64,000 nucleotides of DNA from Planctomycetaceae bacterium (GTDB taxonomy: Bacteria; Planctomycetota; Planctomycetia; Planctomycetales; Planctomycetaceae): contig JAWKTX010000013.1 in the NCBI GenBank assembly GCA_041398825.1, positions 1 through 64,000 on the forward strand. Reading direction: 5' to 3'. Shown here in pieces: positions 33,939 through 43,145 of this stretch. Below the pieces are notes generated by a model. That model saw nothing but the letters and a program-made list of their open reading frames with translations, searched no databases and was not told where the DNA came from. Both the position numbers and the translations under genes were made by a program. Each line of letters opens with the position of its first letter. The first letter of the stretch is position 1.

Positions 33939-35453
33939 GTGACATCGCCCGCCTCTTTGTTGCCTCGCGACGAATTTGACCTGCAGCTGGAAGCGAATGT
34001 GCGTCCCCGTGACTGGAAGAACCCAGTACCTTCGGGGCGTTATCATCTTGTGGTTATCGGCGCAGGGACGGCGGGACTGGTGACGGCTGCCGGAGCGGCA
34101 GGGTTGGGGGCCAGGGTTGCGTTGATCGAACGCGGACTGATGGGTGGTGACTGTCTGAATTCAGGCTGTGTGCCGTCGAAAGCAATCCTGAGTGCGGCGC
34201 GAGCTGCTGCCTCAGTCCGCAGGGCCGGTGAATTCGGAATTGACGTTCCGAAAGATGTTCCTGTCGATTTTGTGTCCACCATGCAGCGAATGCGACGGTT
34301 GCGGGCCGGAATCAGTCCCCATGATTCGGCTCAGCGTTTTCGCGATCTGGGGGTCGATGTGTTCTTCGGGGACGCTCGATTCGTCAGCTCAGACACGGTT
34401 GAGGTTGACGGTACTCATCTGAATTACAAGCGAGCCGTGATTGCCACCGGTGGCCGGGCCGCGATACCGCCCATTCCCGGTCTGGAGACCACCCGGTATC
34501 TGACGAACGAAACCCTGTTTTCACTGACGGAACTGCCACACCGTCTGGGAGTCATTGGTGCCGGGCCCATCGGTTGCGAGATGGCTCAGGCCTTTGCCCG
34601 CCTTGGTTCCGATGTCATTCTTGTGCACGCGGAACATGGGATTATGCCGCGTGAAGATCGTGACGCGACCCGCATTTTGCAGGCGTCGATGGGACGAGAT
34701 GGAATCCGACTGGCTGGTTGCGGAAAGGATCTGCGAATCCGCAATGAAAACGGACCAGTCCTGAGCGTCGATTCGGTTCACACAAGATACGCACATTCGG
34801 TGGATGAATTGCTGATCTCTGCAGGACGAATACCGAATATCGAAAACCTGAATCTGGATGCCGTTGGTGTCGAGCATCACCAGAAAGGAGTGGTCGTTAA
34901 CGACCGAATGCAGACAACGAACCCGATGATTTACGCGGCGGGCGACGTATGTTCGTCGTATCAATTCACCCATGCCGCCGACTTTATGGCTCGGATTGTT
35001 ATTCAGAACGCATTGTTCAGGGGGCGGAAGAAATTGTCATCGCTGGTCATCCCATGGTGCACTTACACCAGCCCCGAAATTGCTCATGTCGGATTATCTG
35101 AACTTCAGGCTAAAGAACAGAATGTTGAAATCGATGTCTACATTCAGAAGTTCAGCGATGTCGATCGAGCTGTTCTGGACGGCGAAGACGAGGGCTTTGT
35201 GAAAGTACTTGCAAGAAAAGGAACAGATCAGATCGTTGGGGCTACGATTGTTGCTTCGCACGCCGGCGACATGATTTCCGAGATCACGCTCGCAATGACT
35301 CACGGCCTTGGGCTGGCAAAAATCGGCAACACGATCCACCCCTACCCCACGCAGGCCGATGCTATTCGCAAACTTGGCGACCAGTACAGCCGAACTCGCC
35401 TGACTCCCTTTGTCAAATTGCTCTTTCGGAAATGGCTCAGCTGGACGCGCTGA
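33939..35453 (+). CDS. MerA-like pyridine nucleotide-disulfide oxidoreductase
   Basis: 504 residues from a GTG at 33939. FAD motif LVVIGAGTAGLVTAAGAAGLG, redox-active cysteines GGDCLNSGCVPSK (CxxxxC), NAD motif LGVIGAGPIGCEMAQ and second FAD motif IYAAGDVCSSYQFTH. The C-terminal dimerisation domain ends in HPYPTQADAIRK, where lipoamide dehydrogenase has HxHPTxxE; the catalytic His is replaced by Tyr, as in MerA-like enzymes. There is no C-terminal cysteine pair, so mercury reduction is not implied. It probably transfers electrons to a small disulfide or quinone, in partnership with the TVP38 protein. Confidence 0.88.
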   Translation: MTSPASLLPRDEFDLQLEANVRPRDWKNPVPSGRYHLVVIGAGTAGLVTAAGAAGLGARVALIERGLMGGDCLNSGCVPSKAILSAARAAASVRRAGEFGIDVPKDVPVDFVSTMQRMRRLRAGISPHDSAQRFRDLGVDVFFGDARFVSSDTVEVDGTHLNYKRAVIATGGRAAIPPIPGLETTRYLTNETLFSLTELPHRLGVIGAGPIGCEMAQAFARLGSDVILVHAEHGIMPREDRDATRILQASMGRDGIRLAGCGKDLRIRNENGPVLSVDSVHTRYAHSVDELLISAGRIPNIENLNLDAVGVEHHQKGVVVNDRMQTTNPMIYAAGDVCSSYQFTHAADFMARIVIQNALFRGRKKLSSLVIPWCTYTSPEIAHVGLSELQAKEQNVEIDVYIQKFSDVDRAVLDGEDEGFVKVLARKGTDQIVGATIVASHAGDMISEITLAMTHGLGLAKIGNTIHPYPTQADAIRKLGDQYSRTRLTPFVKLLFRKWLSWTR

Positions 35454-35683
35454 GCAAGTGTCCGAAGGATCACAGACCATTGCACGCTTTGGATCATTGA
35501 ACGGCTGATTCTGCAAATCTTCCCATAGTCCGTTTCGCGGCCGCTTTCAGTCACCAGCGGTTGTTGTGATCGGATGCTGTTGTGCCAGGCTGTTATTGTG
35601 CCTGCAAGTGGGAAGCGTGCTGACTCTATTTGAGTCGTGGTAATTGTTTGAATAAACGTTAGGTCGTGGAACGGGATTCAATG

Positions 35684-37060
35684 TCAGGGAGCAACTGTTA
35701 CCACCGCGCGACGGTAGCTGGAAAGAGCCGGAATCCCGTTGTCGATCACTTCCATGACGATGTGGATGGTTTGCATGCTGTCCACGGACGGCGCCATGAA
35801 ACTGGTTTGCGTTCCATTGTCTGAACTCAGGATCACCTGACCGCGAAATGAGCCTGGTTCCGGGTAAACATACCAGTGGACAGAGATCGAATTTCCATCC
35901 GGGTCAATTGAGCCGGCGGCAGAAAACGTAACCCTTTCACCAGTCTTTGCGTGTAATTGAAGAATACGTTTCGACTGATCGGTATTGAGCGTCGCCATCG
36001 GGGCATGGTTTGCCTTTGTGAATGAATCTGCGACACACCAGTCCATGCGAGCGGCAAAGTCATTCTGCAAAGCGGCAGCCCAGCGCAGGACGGTGTTGTC
36101 TCGGTTGGTGGTACCATTCCATTTATCGGTCTGGTTGGCCCAGTAATAGTCTTTCCCCGGAAATCCTTCGTTGTGCCCGTAGCGACCGCCCCAGCTTCCC
36201 CACGTCGGTTCCAGCGGATCATTCATTCCCGTTGGCAGCAGATACAGGAACATCATGGTGTCTCCCTCCTTCTGCCTGAGTCCGGTATTAACCGGATAGA
36301 GTTGGCCCAGTGGCCCATGGTCCTGACGCACATCGCGTTCGATATCGAAGCCACCGGCTGTGGCAGTCAGAGCTGAAAAACGATGGTACCACCGTTTGCC
36401 ATCGCGGGGCGGGTGAGACGCGTTGAGCCAGAAGGGAAACGGCGGTGCAACATTCGTCGTATGTTCACCGAACTTATCTGCAGAACTAAGTCTGAGTCGG
36501 CTCTTGAATTTTTCATAGCCATCGCGGCCACGTTCACGGAGCACACGATCCAGGGCCCGCTTCAGGCAACTTTCCGCCGCTCCGTTATCGGTGCCCCAGT
36601 TACTAAACCAGACGGGTTCCGGGTCATCTGCATCGACAGCCCGGATAATCAGCTGCACGCCATGGTCCACGTCGTCATACCCGGCAACGGTTCGACTCAG
36701 CAGCAGATCCGGTTCGGGGAATCCATCGTCGTGGCGCAAAAGGTTTGGATAGCATTTTCCGTACGCATTGATGTGGGCACGGACAATGCCGAGGCCATCA
36801 CGTACAGGATTCCTGTTTTCACCTTCTCTCGCCTTAGGACGATTCGCAATGATGCCTTCGATGTTGAATTGATTGGCGTAGAGCAGCAGTCGGACAAGTG
36901 ACTGTTCGTCATCCGGATCGCCTCCCGCATCTGTTTCGACGATCAGTCGAAGCCGAGGTTCGGTGGCATCGGCTACGCTGCCTGACAACTGTGTTGCGGC
37001 CACCGGGATCAGAAGAAAGCAGACAGAGATGAACAGCAGACGCAATCGATCAAAACGCAT
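35684..37060 (-). CDS. DUF1593 exported nucleoside-hydrolase-like protein
   Basis: 458 residues. The signal peptide (LRLLFISVCFLLIPVAATQL) is followed by an inosine-uridine-hydrolase-like calcium site VETDAGGDPDDEQSLVRLL, VWFSNWGTDNGAAES and the C-terminal domain with the PKD-like strand FSAAGSIDPDGNSISVHWYVY. DUF1593 proteins occur with polysaccharide-degrading genes and are thought to be extracellular glycosidases. It is the last gene of a three-gene operon, 21 bp after the DUF1501 gene. Confidence 0.88.
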   Translation of the reverse strand: MRFDRLRLLFISVCFLLIPVAATQLSGSVADATEPRLRLIVETDAGGDPDDEQSLVRLLLYANQFNIEGIIANRPKAREGENRNPVRDGLGIVRAHINAYGKCYPNLLRHDDGFPEPDLLLSRTVAGYDDVDHGVQLIIRAVDADDPEPVWFSNWGTDNGAAESCLKRALDRVLRERGRDGYEKFKSRLRLSSADKFGEHTTNVAPPFPFWLNASHPPRDGKRWYHRFSALTATAGGFDIERDVRQDHGPLGQLYPVNTGLRQKEGDTMMFLYLLPTGMNDPLEPTWGSWGGRYGHNEGFPGKDYYWANQTDKWNGTTNRDNTVLRWAAALQNDFAARMDWCVADSFTKANHAPMATLNTDQSKRILQLHAKTGERVTFSAAGSIDPDGNSISVHWYVYPEPGSFRGQVILSSDNGTQTSFMAPSVDSMQTIHIVMEVIDNGIPALSSYRRAVVTVAP

Positions 37061-37081
37061 GGGATTTCATCCTGACTGTCT

Positions 37082-38518
37082 TCAAACAAGAATCTCTTTC
37101 ACGACATGCCCGTGCACATTTGTCAGGCGGCGTTGAATTCCGTTGTGATAGAATGTCAATCGCTCGTGATCAATGCCAAGAAGATGCAGCACAGTGGCGT
37201 GCAGGTCGTAAGTCGTGACAGGGTTTTCGATGGCCGTGTAGCCGATTTCATCCGTCGCGCCGAAAGCGAATCCGGGTTTCAGTCCACCACCGGCAAGCAC
37301 GTTTGTGAATCCTTCGGGATGATGATCCCGTCCTTTGCTAAGGGTACCTTTGGCCGCCTGAGCGTACGGTGTGCGACCGAACTCGGTCGTGATCATGACG
37401 ATCGTGGAATCCAGCAGGTTGCGTTGACGCAGATCTCGAATCAGTCCGGCAACGGGACGATCAATCCGCAGGGCTTCTCCGGTGTGGCTCTTGTAACCGT
37501 TTCCAGTGATATCGCCGTGAGCATCCCACGAAACGCCATCGCCGGTCCACAACTGCACGGTTCGTACACCACGTTCGATCAAGCGTCTGGCTGCCAGGCA
37601 ATTGCGGGCGGTATCACGGCACTCTTTACGGTCAAGTCCGTAGAGTTTTCGGATATGCTTCGGTTCGCTACTGAAGTCCATGGCTTCGGGGATTTCTGCC
37701 TGCATTCTGGCTGCCAGTTCGTAGCTGCGAATACGAGCGGTCAGCAGATCCTGATGGACGTGCTGTTCCAGGTGCCGGGTGTTTAGCTGAGCCAGCAACT
37801 CCAGTCGCTCGCGCTGTGCGTCGGCGTCCAGTCCACTGGCTGGCTGGAGATCGAGAATTGGGGGACCACCTCTGGTATTGAACGGAACTCCCTGGTGCTC
37901 GGCGGGCAGAAAGCCACTGCTCCAGTTGAATGAACCGCCAGCCGCATTAGGAATGCCTCGGACATCCGGCAACACGACAAAACTCGGCAGGTTGTCGCTC
38001 AGATTACCCAGCCCATAGGATAGCCATGAGCCCATCGCCGGGAATCCCATTTGTCGAAAGCCAGTGTTGGCCTGAAAGATACCCGGAATATGGTTCGCCG
38101 TTTCCGCGACCATGGAATTGATGACAGTCAGCTCATCGGCAACCTCGTTCAGTTGCGGAAACAGTTCTGACATCCACAAGCCGCTTTCGCCCCGCTGCCT
38201 GAAGGGGTAATGCGACTTGTGAAGTCGGCCCGCTTTACCCATGAACGGGTCTGCTGTGCCGAATTCCCTGGGCAGCTCTTTGTTATGATACTTTTCGAGG
38301 TTTGGCTTGTAGTCGAACGAATCGACCTGACTCAAACCGCCCCCCAGGAAGATATGAATGACATGTTTTGCCTTTGCCGGATGGTGCAACCCTTTCGTGC
38401 CAGGCGAATCGCCCTGTACCGTTCCGTCTCGCACGAACAAATCGACCGCCGCGATGCGTGCGACGCCGAGGGAAGCATGGGACAGAAAGTTTCTGCGCGT
38501 TGAATCAGCCGAGGCCAT
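37082..38518 (-). CDS. DUF1501 sulfatase-like exported protein
   Basis: 478 residues from the ATG at 38518. TAT signal STRRNFLSHASLGVARIAA. The DUF1501 core shows HVIHIFLGGGLSQVDSFDYKP near the start, WDAHGDITGNGYKSH and TTEFGRTPYAQAAKGTLSKGRDHHPEGF, with metal ligands like those of alkaline-phosphatase/sulfatase folds. In planctomycetes it is nearly always paired with a DUF1549/DUF1553 gene, as here (7 bp upstream). The activity is unproven; a role in polymer breakdown at the cell surface is inferred. Confidence 0.9.
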   Translation of the reverse strand: MASADSTRRNFLSHASLGVARIAAVDLFVRDGTVQGDSPGTKGLHHPAKAKHVIHIFLGGGLSQVDSFDYKPNLEKYHNKELPREFGTADPFMGKAGRLHKSHYPFRQRGESGLWMSELFPQLNEVADELTVINSMVAETANHIPGIFQANTGFRQMGFPAMGSWLSYGLGNLSDNLPSFVVLPDVRGIPNAAGGSFNWSSGFLPAEHQGVPFNTRGGPPILDLQPASGLDADAQRERLELLAQLNTRHLEQHVHQDLLTARIRSYELAARMQAEIPEAMDFSSEPKHIRKLYGLDRKECRDTARNCLAARRLIERGVRTVQLWTGDGVSWDAHGDITGNGYKSHTGEALRIDRPVAGLIRDLRQRNLLDSTIVMITTEFGRTPYAQAAKGTLSKGRDHHPEGFTNVLAGGGLKPGFAFGATDEIGYTAIENPVTTYDLHATVLHLLGIDHERLTFYHNGIQRRLTNVHGHVVKEILV

Positions 38519-38525
38519 ATTGGGT

Positions 38526-41500
38526 TCACTCCACAAACAGAAACTCATTGGTATTCAGCAACACCAGACCTAGTTGGTCCAGGCCGCGTTTCTCGGCGAA
38601 ATCCCCGGACAGTTCCAATTCCATAGGCTGAGGTGTTCTGCCGAAGGTCCTTCGATACATTCGAACGACCTGTTGTTCGAGCCTTCCGCCTGCTTCGCGC
38701 TGAGTCTGTTTTGCCAGTTCCGCTGCACACTGTTCCACAAATCGGCTGTTCAGCAGCGACAGCGACTGCACCGGCGTAATCGTCTGCGGTCGCCGTGGAA
38801 GCATGACGGACGGATCGGGGCAGTCGAGCGATTCCAGCAGGGGATTGTTGCCGCTCCTCGCCCAGAGTCGGTAAATCGTTCGTCGATTGACCTCCTCATT
38901 GAATTCACCTGTCGGATCGGTGAATTCGTGGTTGTTGCCAAGCTTTACTGCCACATCTCGAAAGCCTGGACCGCCCTGTTTGCGATTCAGCGCGCCGCTG
39001 ACCGCCAGCATGGCATCGCGCGTCGACTCCCCATCAAGTCGCCGTGCGTTGGCTCGCCACAACAGCCGATTGTCGGCGTCTGTTTCCTGAGCCGCCGGAT
39101 TGCGCACATTGGATGCCTGTCGCCATGTGGCCGATGTAACGATCAGACGGTGAAGAGGTTTGATCTTCCAGCCTTCGGAAACAAACTTCTGTGCCAGCCA
39201 GTCAAGCAGTTCCGGATGGGAGGGGCGTCCGCCGGCAAAGCCGAAATCACTGGGCGTGTCGACGATGCCCTGACCGAAATGATAATGCCACAGCCGATTC
39301 ACCAGCACGCGCGAAGTCAGTGGGTTGCGTGCGTCGGTGACCCACGTGGCCAGTTTCGTCCGACGATCGGCTTCCGGTGCATCAGGGCTCAGGCCAAATT
39401 CTGCTGGTAAGCCGGCACGTGAAAGCGAATCCAAACCGGCGGGCGAAACCACATCGCCCGGATTCCGATAGTCTCCTCGAGCCAGCACATGAAACACGGG
39501 CGGCTGAACCGGAATGATCACATGGGCCACGCCATCAAACGGCACAGCAGGCTCCGCCATTTCCAGACGCTGAAGCTCCTGACGCAGTTGTTGAAACCGT
39601 GAACGCTCGCCGGCCGATGCGCGGACGAACAATTCTTCCAGTGATTCGCCTGCACGAACGTCACGAGATCCTGATGCAAAGTTGCGAGCGACCTGGTTTG
39701 CCGGCAACGCTTTGTTGTACAGCCCGATGAAATGCAGTTTTCCTTCCCAACGGCGATTGCCCGTTAACTCATCGCCGAGCGCCAGTTGAAAAGTATCGTC
39801 CCAGTTGGAAAGGTCACCACCAAACTGTCGTTCGGCAACGTGTTTCCCATCGACGTAGCAACTCACATTTCCGGACAAGTCAAATGTATACACAACGTGA
39901 GTCTTCTGTGTCGTCACTGTCCCGTTGGGAGTGGTCAGCGAAGGCAGGCCGTTCTGATCTGTTTTTGTGGTGCGGAATCGCAGATCAAAACGATTGCCAT
40001 CCTGACCAAAAGTAAAGTTTCGCCGGGCAGAATCTTTCGACAGGGTTACGATTCTCGCCGGGCCGCTTTGTTTGTCCTTTGCCGGAGTGAGCCACACTTC
40101 GATTGAAAACTCGTTTGTTGTCTTTGCCGCTGTGACTAATCGGGTGGCTGGTCCCGTTGAGGCAAACGCATGCTGGCCGCCACTGACAAGATTGAGCGGC
40201 GGATCCACGCGGCTTTGATCGGGCAGTGACTGTCCGATCGTTTCGTCCGGCAGGTACAGAATCTGTAGCCCTTCGATCGGATTCCCTGCGCCGGAATCTC
40301 CGTACTTATCACGTACGAGCTTTTCGTGGATTGTAAGTTCACGGCGGAGGGTGTCGCGTCTGTTTGTCCATAGGCGATAGGCTTCACTGTCTGGTCGCGC
40401 GGTGATGCCCTGTCGCTCTTTTTCCTGTTGTGTAACACCGCCCAGTGCCGCGGCCAGTTGGTAATATTCACGCTGCGAAATGGGATCAAACTTATGATCA
40501 TGGCAGCGAGCGCAATTGGTGGTCAGGCCAAGGAAAGACTGTCCAAACGCCGCAACCAGATCTTCCAGGTCATCCTGTCGCACGGCCTTTCGCATTTCGG
40601 GCGAACCTTCGTTGTGCCCAACCTGATCCCAGGTGCCACAGACTAGAAAACCCGTCGCCAGCAGCGCGTCAAGATCATCAGGATACAGCACATCGCCCGC
40701 AATTTGTTGACGCACAAACTCGTCGTATGGCAAATCGTTATTCAAGGCATTGATGACCCAGTCGCGATACCGCCATGCGTTTTCGCGAATACGATTCCGT
40801 TCAAAGCCCTGACTCTCACCGAAGCGAATCACGTCTAGCCAGTGCCTGGCCCAGCGTTCACCGTAGTGAGGTGACTGCAGTAATCGATCCACCACTGCTG
40901 TGTATGCTTCGGGATGATCTCCAAAGGTCGCCAGGTCAATTTCAATATCGAAGAGCTCCTCCTTCAGTTTGCCGTTTTCCTCCTTCAGCAGCGGAGGCAA
41001 ACCAATCAGGTCAAAATATAATCGCCGCAGCAATGTTCGACCGTCAGCCTGTTCCGAGGGGGCAAGCTGTTTTGATTCCAGTTTTGCAAGCACGAATCGG
41101 TCCAGCTCATTTCGGGGCCAGCTGGCATCGCTCACGTTTGGCACGGCTGGACTTGTAACTGGCTGCAGCGACCACCAGTCATAGCCACCACGATCCTGGG
41201 TCGAGAAACGAAACGGATCGATTGGATCAGATCCCCACCTGGCCCCGTCTGCGATCCATTTTCTCAACAGCTCTTTTTCGCTGCTCGGCAAGTGTTCCTT
41301 TGGCGGCATCTCGTCAGCATCAATCCGCTGCCAAAGCAGGCTGCCCTGCGGATTGCCCGGAAGAATTGCCGCTCCGCTTTCACCACCGGCCATCGCATCG
41401 GCAGAACGCGACAGATTCAGCCCACCTTCGTTCGTTGAGCTATTGTGACAATTCAGGCATCGCCGAACGAGCAGTGGGGCAACCTCATTGTCAAAATGCC

Positions 41501-41696
41501 CCCCAGGCTCGCCGCCAATCGCGGTTTCTGTATGAAGCAGCAATACAACGATGCAAAAGAATAATCTCGAAATGAACGCCACACATGATGCGAGGTGAGG
41601 TTCCGACTGTTGGTCATCGTGAATGGCATGCCGTAAACGTTCACTCCCTGTTCTCGGGGCGTTCCAAATTCCGGTTGTGATGGTAGTCGTCACCAT
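38526..41696 (-). CDS. Planctomycete cytochrome c / DUF1549 / LamG / DUF1553 protein
   Basis: 1056 residues from the ATG at 41696; the frame is open to 41942 but that part looks non-coding. A hydrophobic export segment (FISRLFFCIVVLLLH) is followed by a PSCyt1 domain with haem motif CLNCH, then DUF1549 (WPRNELDRFVLAKLE; GERWARHWLDVIRFGES), a LamG-type beta-sandwich (about 500-680, FSIEVWLTPAKD) and DUF1553 (LTSRVLVNRLWHYHFGQGIVDTPSDFG). Such c-type cytochromes receive electrons outside the cytoplasm, probably from sugar oxidation, and the LamG domain may bind the polymer. It leads the operon with DUF1501 and DUF1593. Confidence 0.9.
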   Translation of the reverse strand: MVTTTITTGIWNAPRTGSERLRHAIHDDQQSEPHLASCVAFISRLFFCIVVLLLHTETAIGGEPGGHFDNEVAPLLVRRCLNCHNSSTNEGGLNLSRSADAMAGGESGAAILPGNPQGSLLWQRIDADEMPPKEHLPSSEKELLRKWIADGARWGSDPIDPFRFSTQDRGGYDWWSLQPVTSPAVPNVSDASWPRNELDRFVLAKLESKQLAPSEQADGRTLLRRLYFDLIGLPPLLKEENGKLKEELFDIEIDLATFGDHPEAYTAVVDRLLQSPHYGERWARHWLDVIRFGESQGFERNRIRENAWRYRDWVINALNNDLPYDEFVRQQIAGDVLYPDDLDALLATGFLVCGTWDQVGHNEGSPEMRKAVRQDDLEDLVAAFGQSFLGLTTNCARCHDHKFDPISQREYYQLAAALGGVTQQEKERQGITARPDSEAYRLWTNRRDTLRRELTIHEKLVRDKYGDSGAGNPIEGLQILYLPDETIGQSLPDQSRVDPPLNLVSGGQHAFASTGPATRLVTAAKTTNEFSIEVWLTPAKDKQSGPARIVTLSKDSARRNFTFGQDGNRFDLRFRTTKTDQNGLPSLTTPNGTVTTQKTHVVYTFDLSGNVSCYVDGKHVAERQFGGDLSNWDDTFQLALGDELTGNRRWEGKLHFIGLYNKALPANQVARNFASGSRDVRAGESLEELFVRASAGERSRFQQLRQELQRLEMAEPAVPFDGVAHVIIPVQPPVFHVLARGDYRNPGDVVSPAGLDSLSRAGLPAEFGLSPDAPEADRRTKLATWVTDARNPLTSRVLVNRLWHYHFGQGIVDTPSDFGFAGGRPSHPELLDWLAQKFVSEGWKIKPLHRLIVTSATWRQASNVRNPAAQETDADNRLLWRANARRLDGESTRDAMLAVSGALNRKQGGPGFRDVAVKLGNNHEFTDPTGEFNEEVNRRTIYRLWARSGNNPLLESLDCPDPSVMLPRRPQTITPVQSLSLLNSRFVEQCAAELAKQTQREAGGRLEQQVVRMYRRTFGRTPQPMELELSGDFAEKRGLDQLGLVLLNTNEFLFVE

Positions 41697-41983
41697 GTGA
41701 TGCCCTGATCGGTGCAACGAAAGATTATGTAAAGGCCTGATAAGCGGAATTCGTTCCGGACAATTTATGAGCGATGCTCGAATCGCATGTTGGGAGACAG
41801 AGAAGTCGGTGTCTCCGTAAAATGAAGGACTCCCGTCACCATTGTTCAGAAAAGAAGGCCGTTTTGCACGGCTCCGTTCCATCATGGAGTGCGGAATCGC
41901 GACTTTGATTTGCGTGTCCGGATCTGTTTTCGACTGACACAAGACAGTGGATCTGGAAATGACGTCCCGGAAAATGGCTGCGT

Positions 41984-43039
41984 TTACTGAAGCGTCAACA
42001 GCGCACCCTGACAGCTGGAACCAGCTCCTGCAGTGCAGCCGTAACAGTGCCGACCCACCGAAATGGGTTGGTCTGACAGCAGGTTGGCTTTGTATTCACG
42101 GATATGCATTCCTGATGCTGTCGATATCGGGAGATCAAGCATCTGATTGAAGTCGCAATCGAAGAGATATCCCTGCCAGTCTACTGAAAGTGTTGTGCGA
42201 CACATCAGTTCCTCCAAAGCGTCGGGGTTGAAGGAATTGACCAGTAACTGCATGTAGTGCTCATAACGCCCGCTGGTCAGCAGGTCATCCAGGAAGCGGC
42301 TGATTGGCATATTTGTAATGGCATACAGATGATTGAATCTGATGTCGTAACGATCTTTCAATTGTTGCCGGTAACTTTGTTCAAGCTTCCTCTGGTCTGG
42401 CGGCAGAATCGCGCCGACGGGATTATAGACAAGTGACAGTGTCAGGTTCCCTGGATCTGCTGCGTAGCCCATACGATTCAGAATCTGAAGAGCCTGAACA
42501 GATTTCTGAAAGACTCCTTCACCACGCTGCGTATCGCAGTTTTCCTCCAGGTAACAGGGCAGTGATGCCACAACCTCAACTTCGTGTTGAGCGAGGAATT
42601 CCGGAAGATGCGTATATCCGGGGGCCGTCAGGATGGTCAGATTGCATCGATCAGTCACTCGGCAATTTCTGCTCCGCACTTCGCTCACAAACCATTCGAA
42701 GTGCGGATTCATTTCCGGTGCACCGCCAGTCAGGTCGACAGTCTCGATGGAACCTTCATCGATAACTCGAAGGCAGTGTTCAAAGACTTCTTTGCTCATC
42801 AATTCTCGCCGATCCGGCCCGGCGTCAACATGGCAATGTCGGCAAGTTTGGTTGCACAGTTTTCCCACATTCACCTGAAGTGTTCTTAAGGTGGATCGAC
42901 GCAGAGCGGGGACGGAGTGTATTTCAAGTGTTGACTGAAATTCAGGGATAGTGTCCGAGTGACAAGTTGCGAGGATTTCTCTCTGTCTCGCCGCATCGGC
43001 CAGTGGGTGGCCTTGTCTGAGCAGCGTCAATGATGCCAT
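41984..43039 (-). CDS. arsS: Arsenosugar biosynthesis radical SAM protein ArsS
   Basis: 351 residues from the ATG at 43039. Radical SAM motif CNQTCRHCH (CxxxCxxC) near residue 62, followed by LTGGAPEMNPHFEWF and a C-terminal cluster region (CYGCTAGAGSSCQG) matching the ArsS family. In cyanobacteria ArsS attaches the 5'-deoxyadenosyl group to methylated arsenic made by ArsM. The adjacent upstream gene is an ArsM-like methyltransferase in the same orientation, about 105 bp away, so the pair should be co-expressed. Confidence 0.88.
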   Translation of the reverse strand: MASLTLLRQGHPLADAARQREILATCHSDTIPEFQSTLEIHSVPALRRSTLRTLQVNVGKLCNQTCRHCHVDAGPDRRELMSKEVFEHCLRVIDEGSIETVDLTGGAPEMNPHFEWFVSEVRSRNCRVTDRCNLTILTAPGYTHLPEFLAQHEVEVVASLPCYLEENCDTQRGEGVFQKSVQALQILNRMGYAADPGNLTLSLVYNPVGAILPPDQRKLEQSYRQQLKDRYDIRFNHLYAITNMPISRFLDDLLTSGRYEHYMQLLVNSFNPDALEELMCRTTLSVDWQGYLFDCDFNQMLDLPISTASGMHIREYKANLLSDQPISVGRHCYGCTAGAGSSCQGALLTLQ

Positions 43040-43145
43040 GGTCATGTCCGGGGGTAAGATAATTCTGGCTGGATTTGCGATGAGCTGACGTCCAAAGTCC
43101 TGGGTGAAAAGCTTTCAAGGAATTGAAGGAACTCGTAAATTGTGT

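Noticed and set aside
41697..41942. N-terminal extension of the DUF1553 protein
   Set aside because: The 82 extra residues have no signal peptide or family match, whereas the ATG at 41696 places the export segment near the N-terminus.
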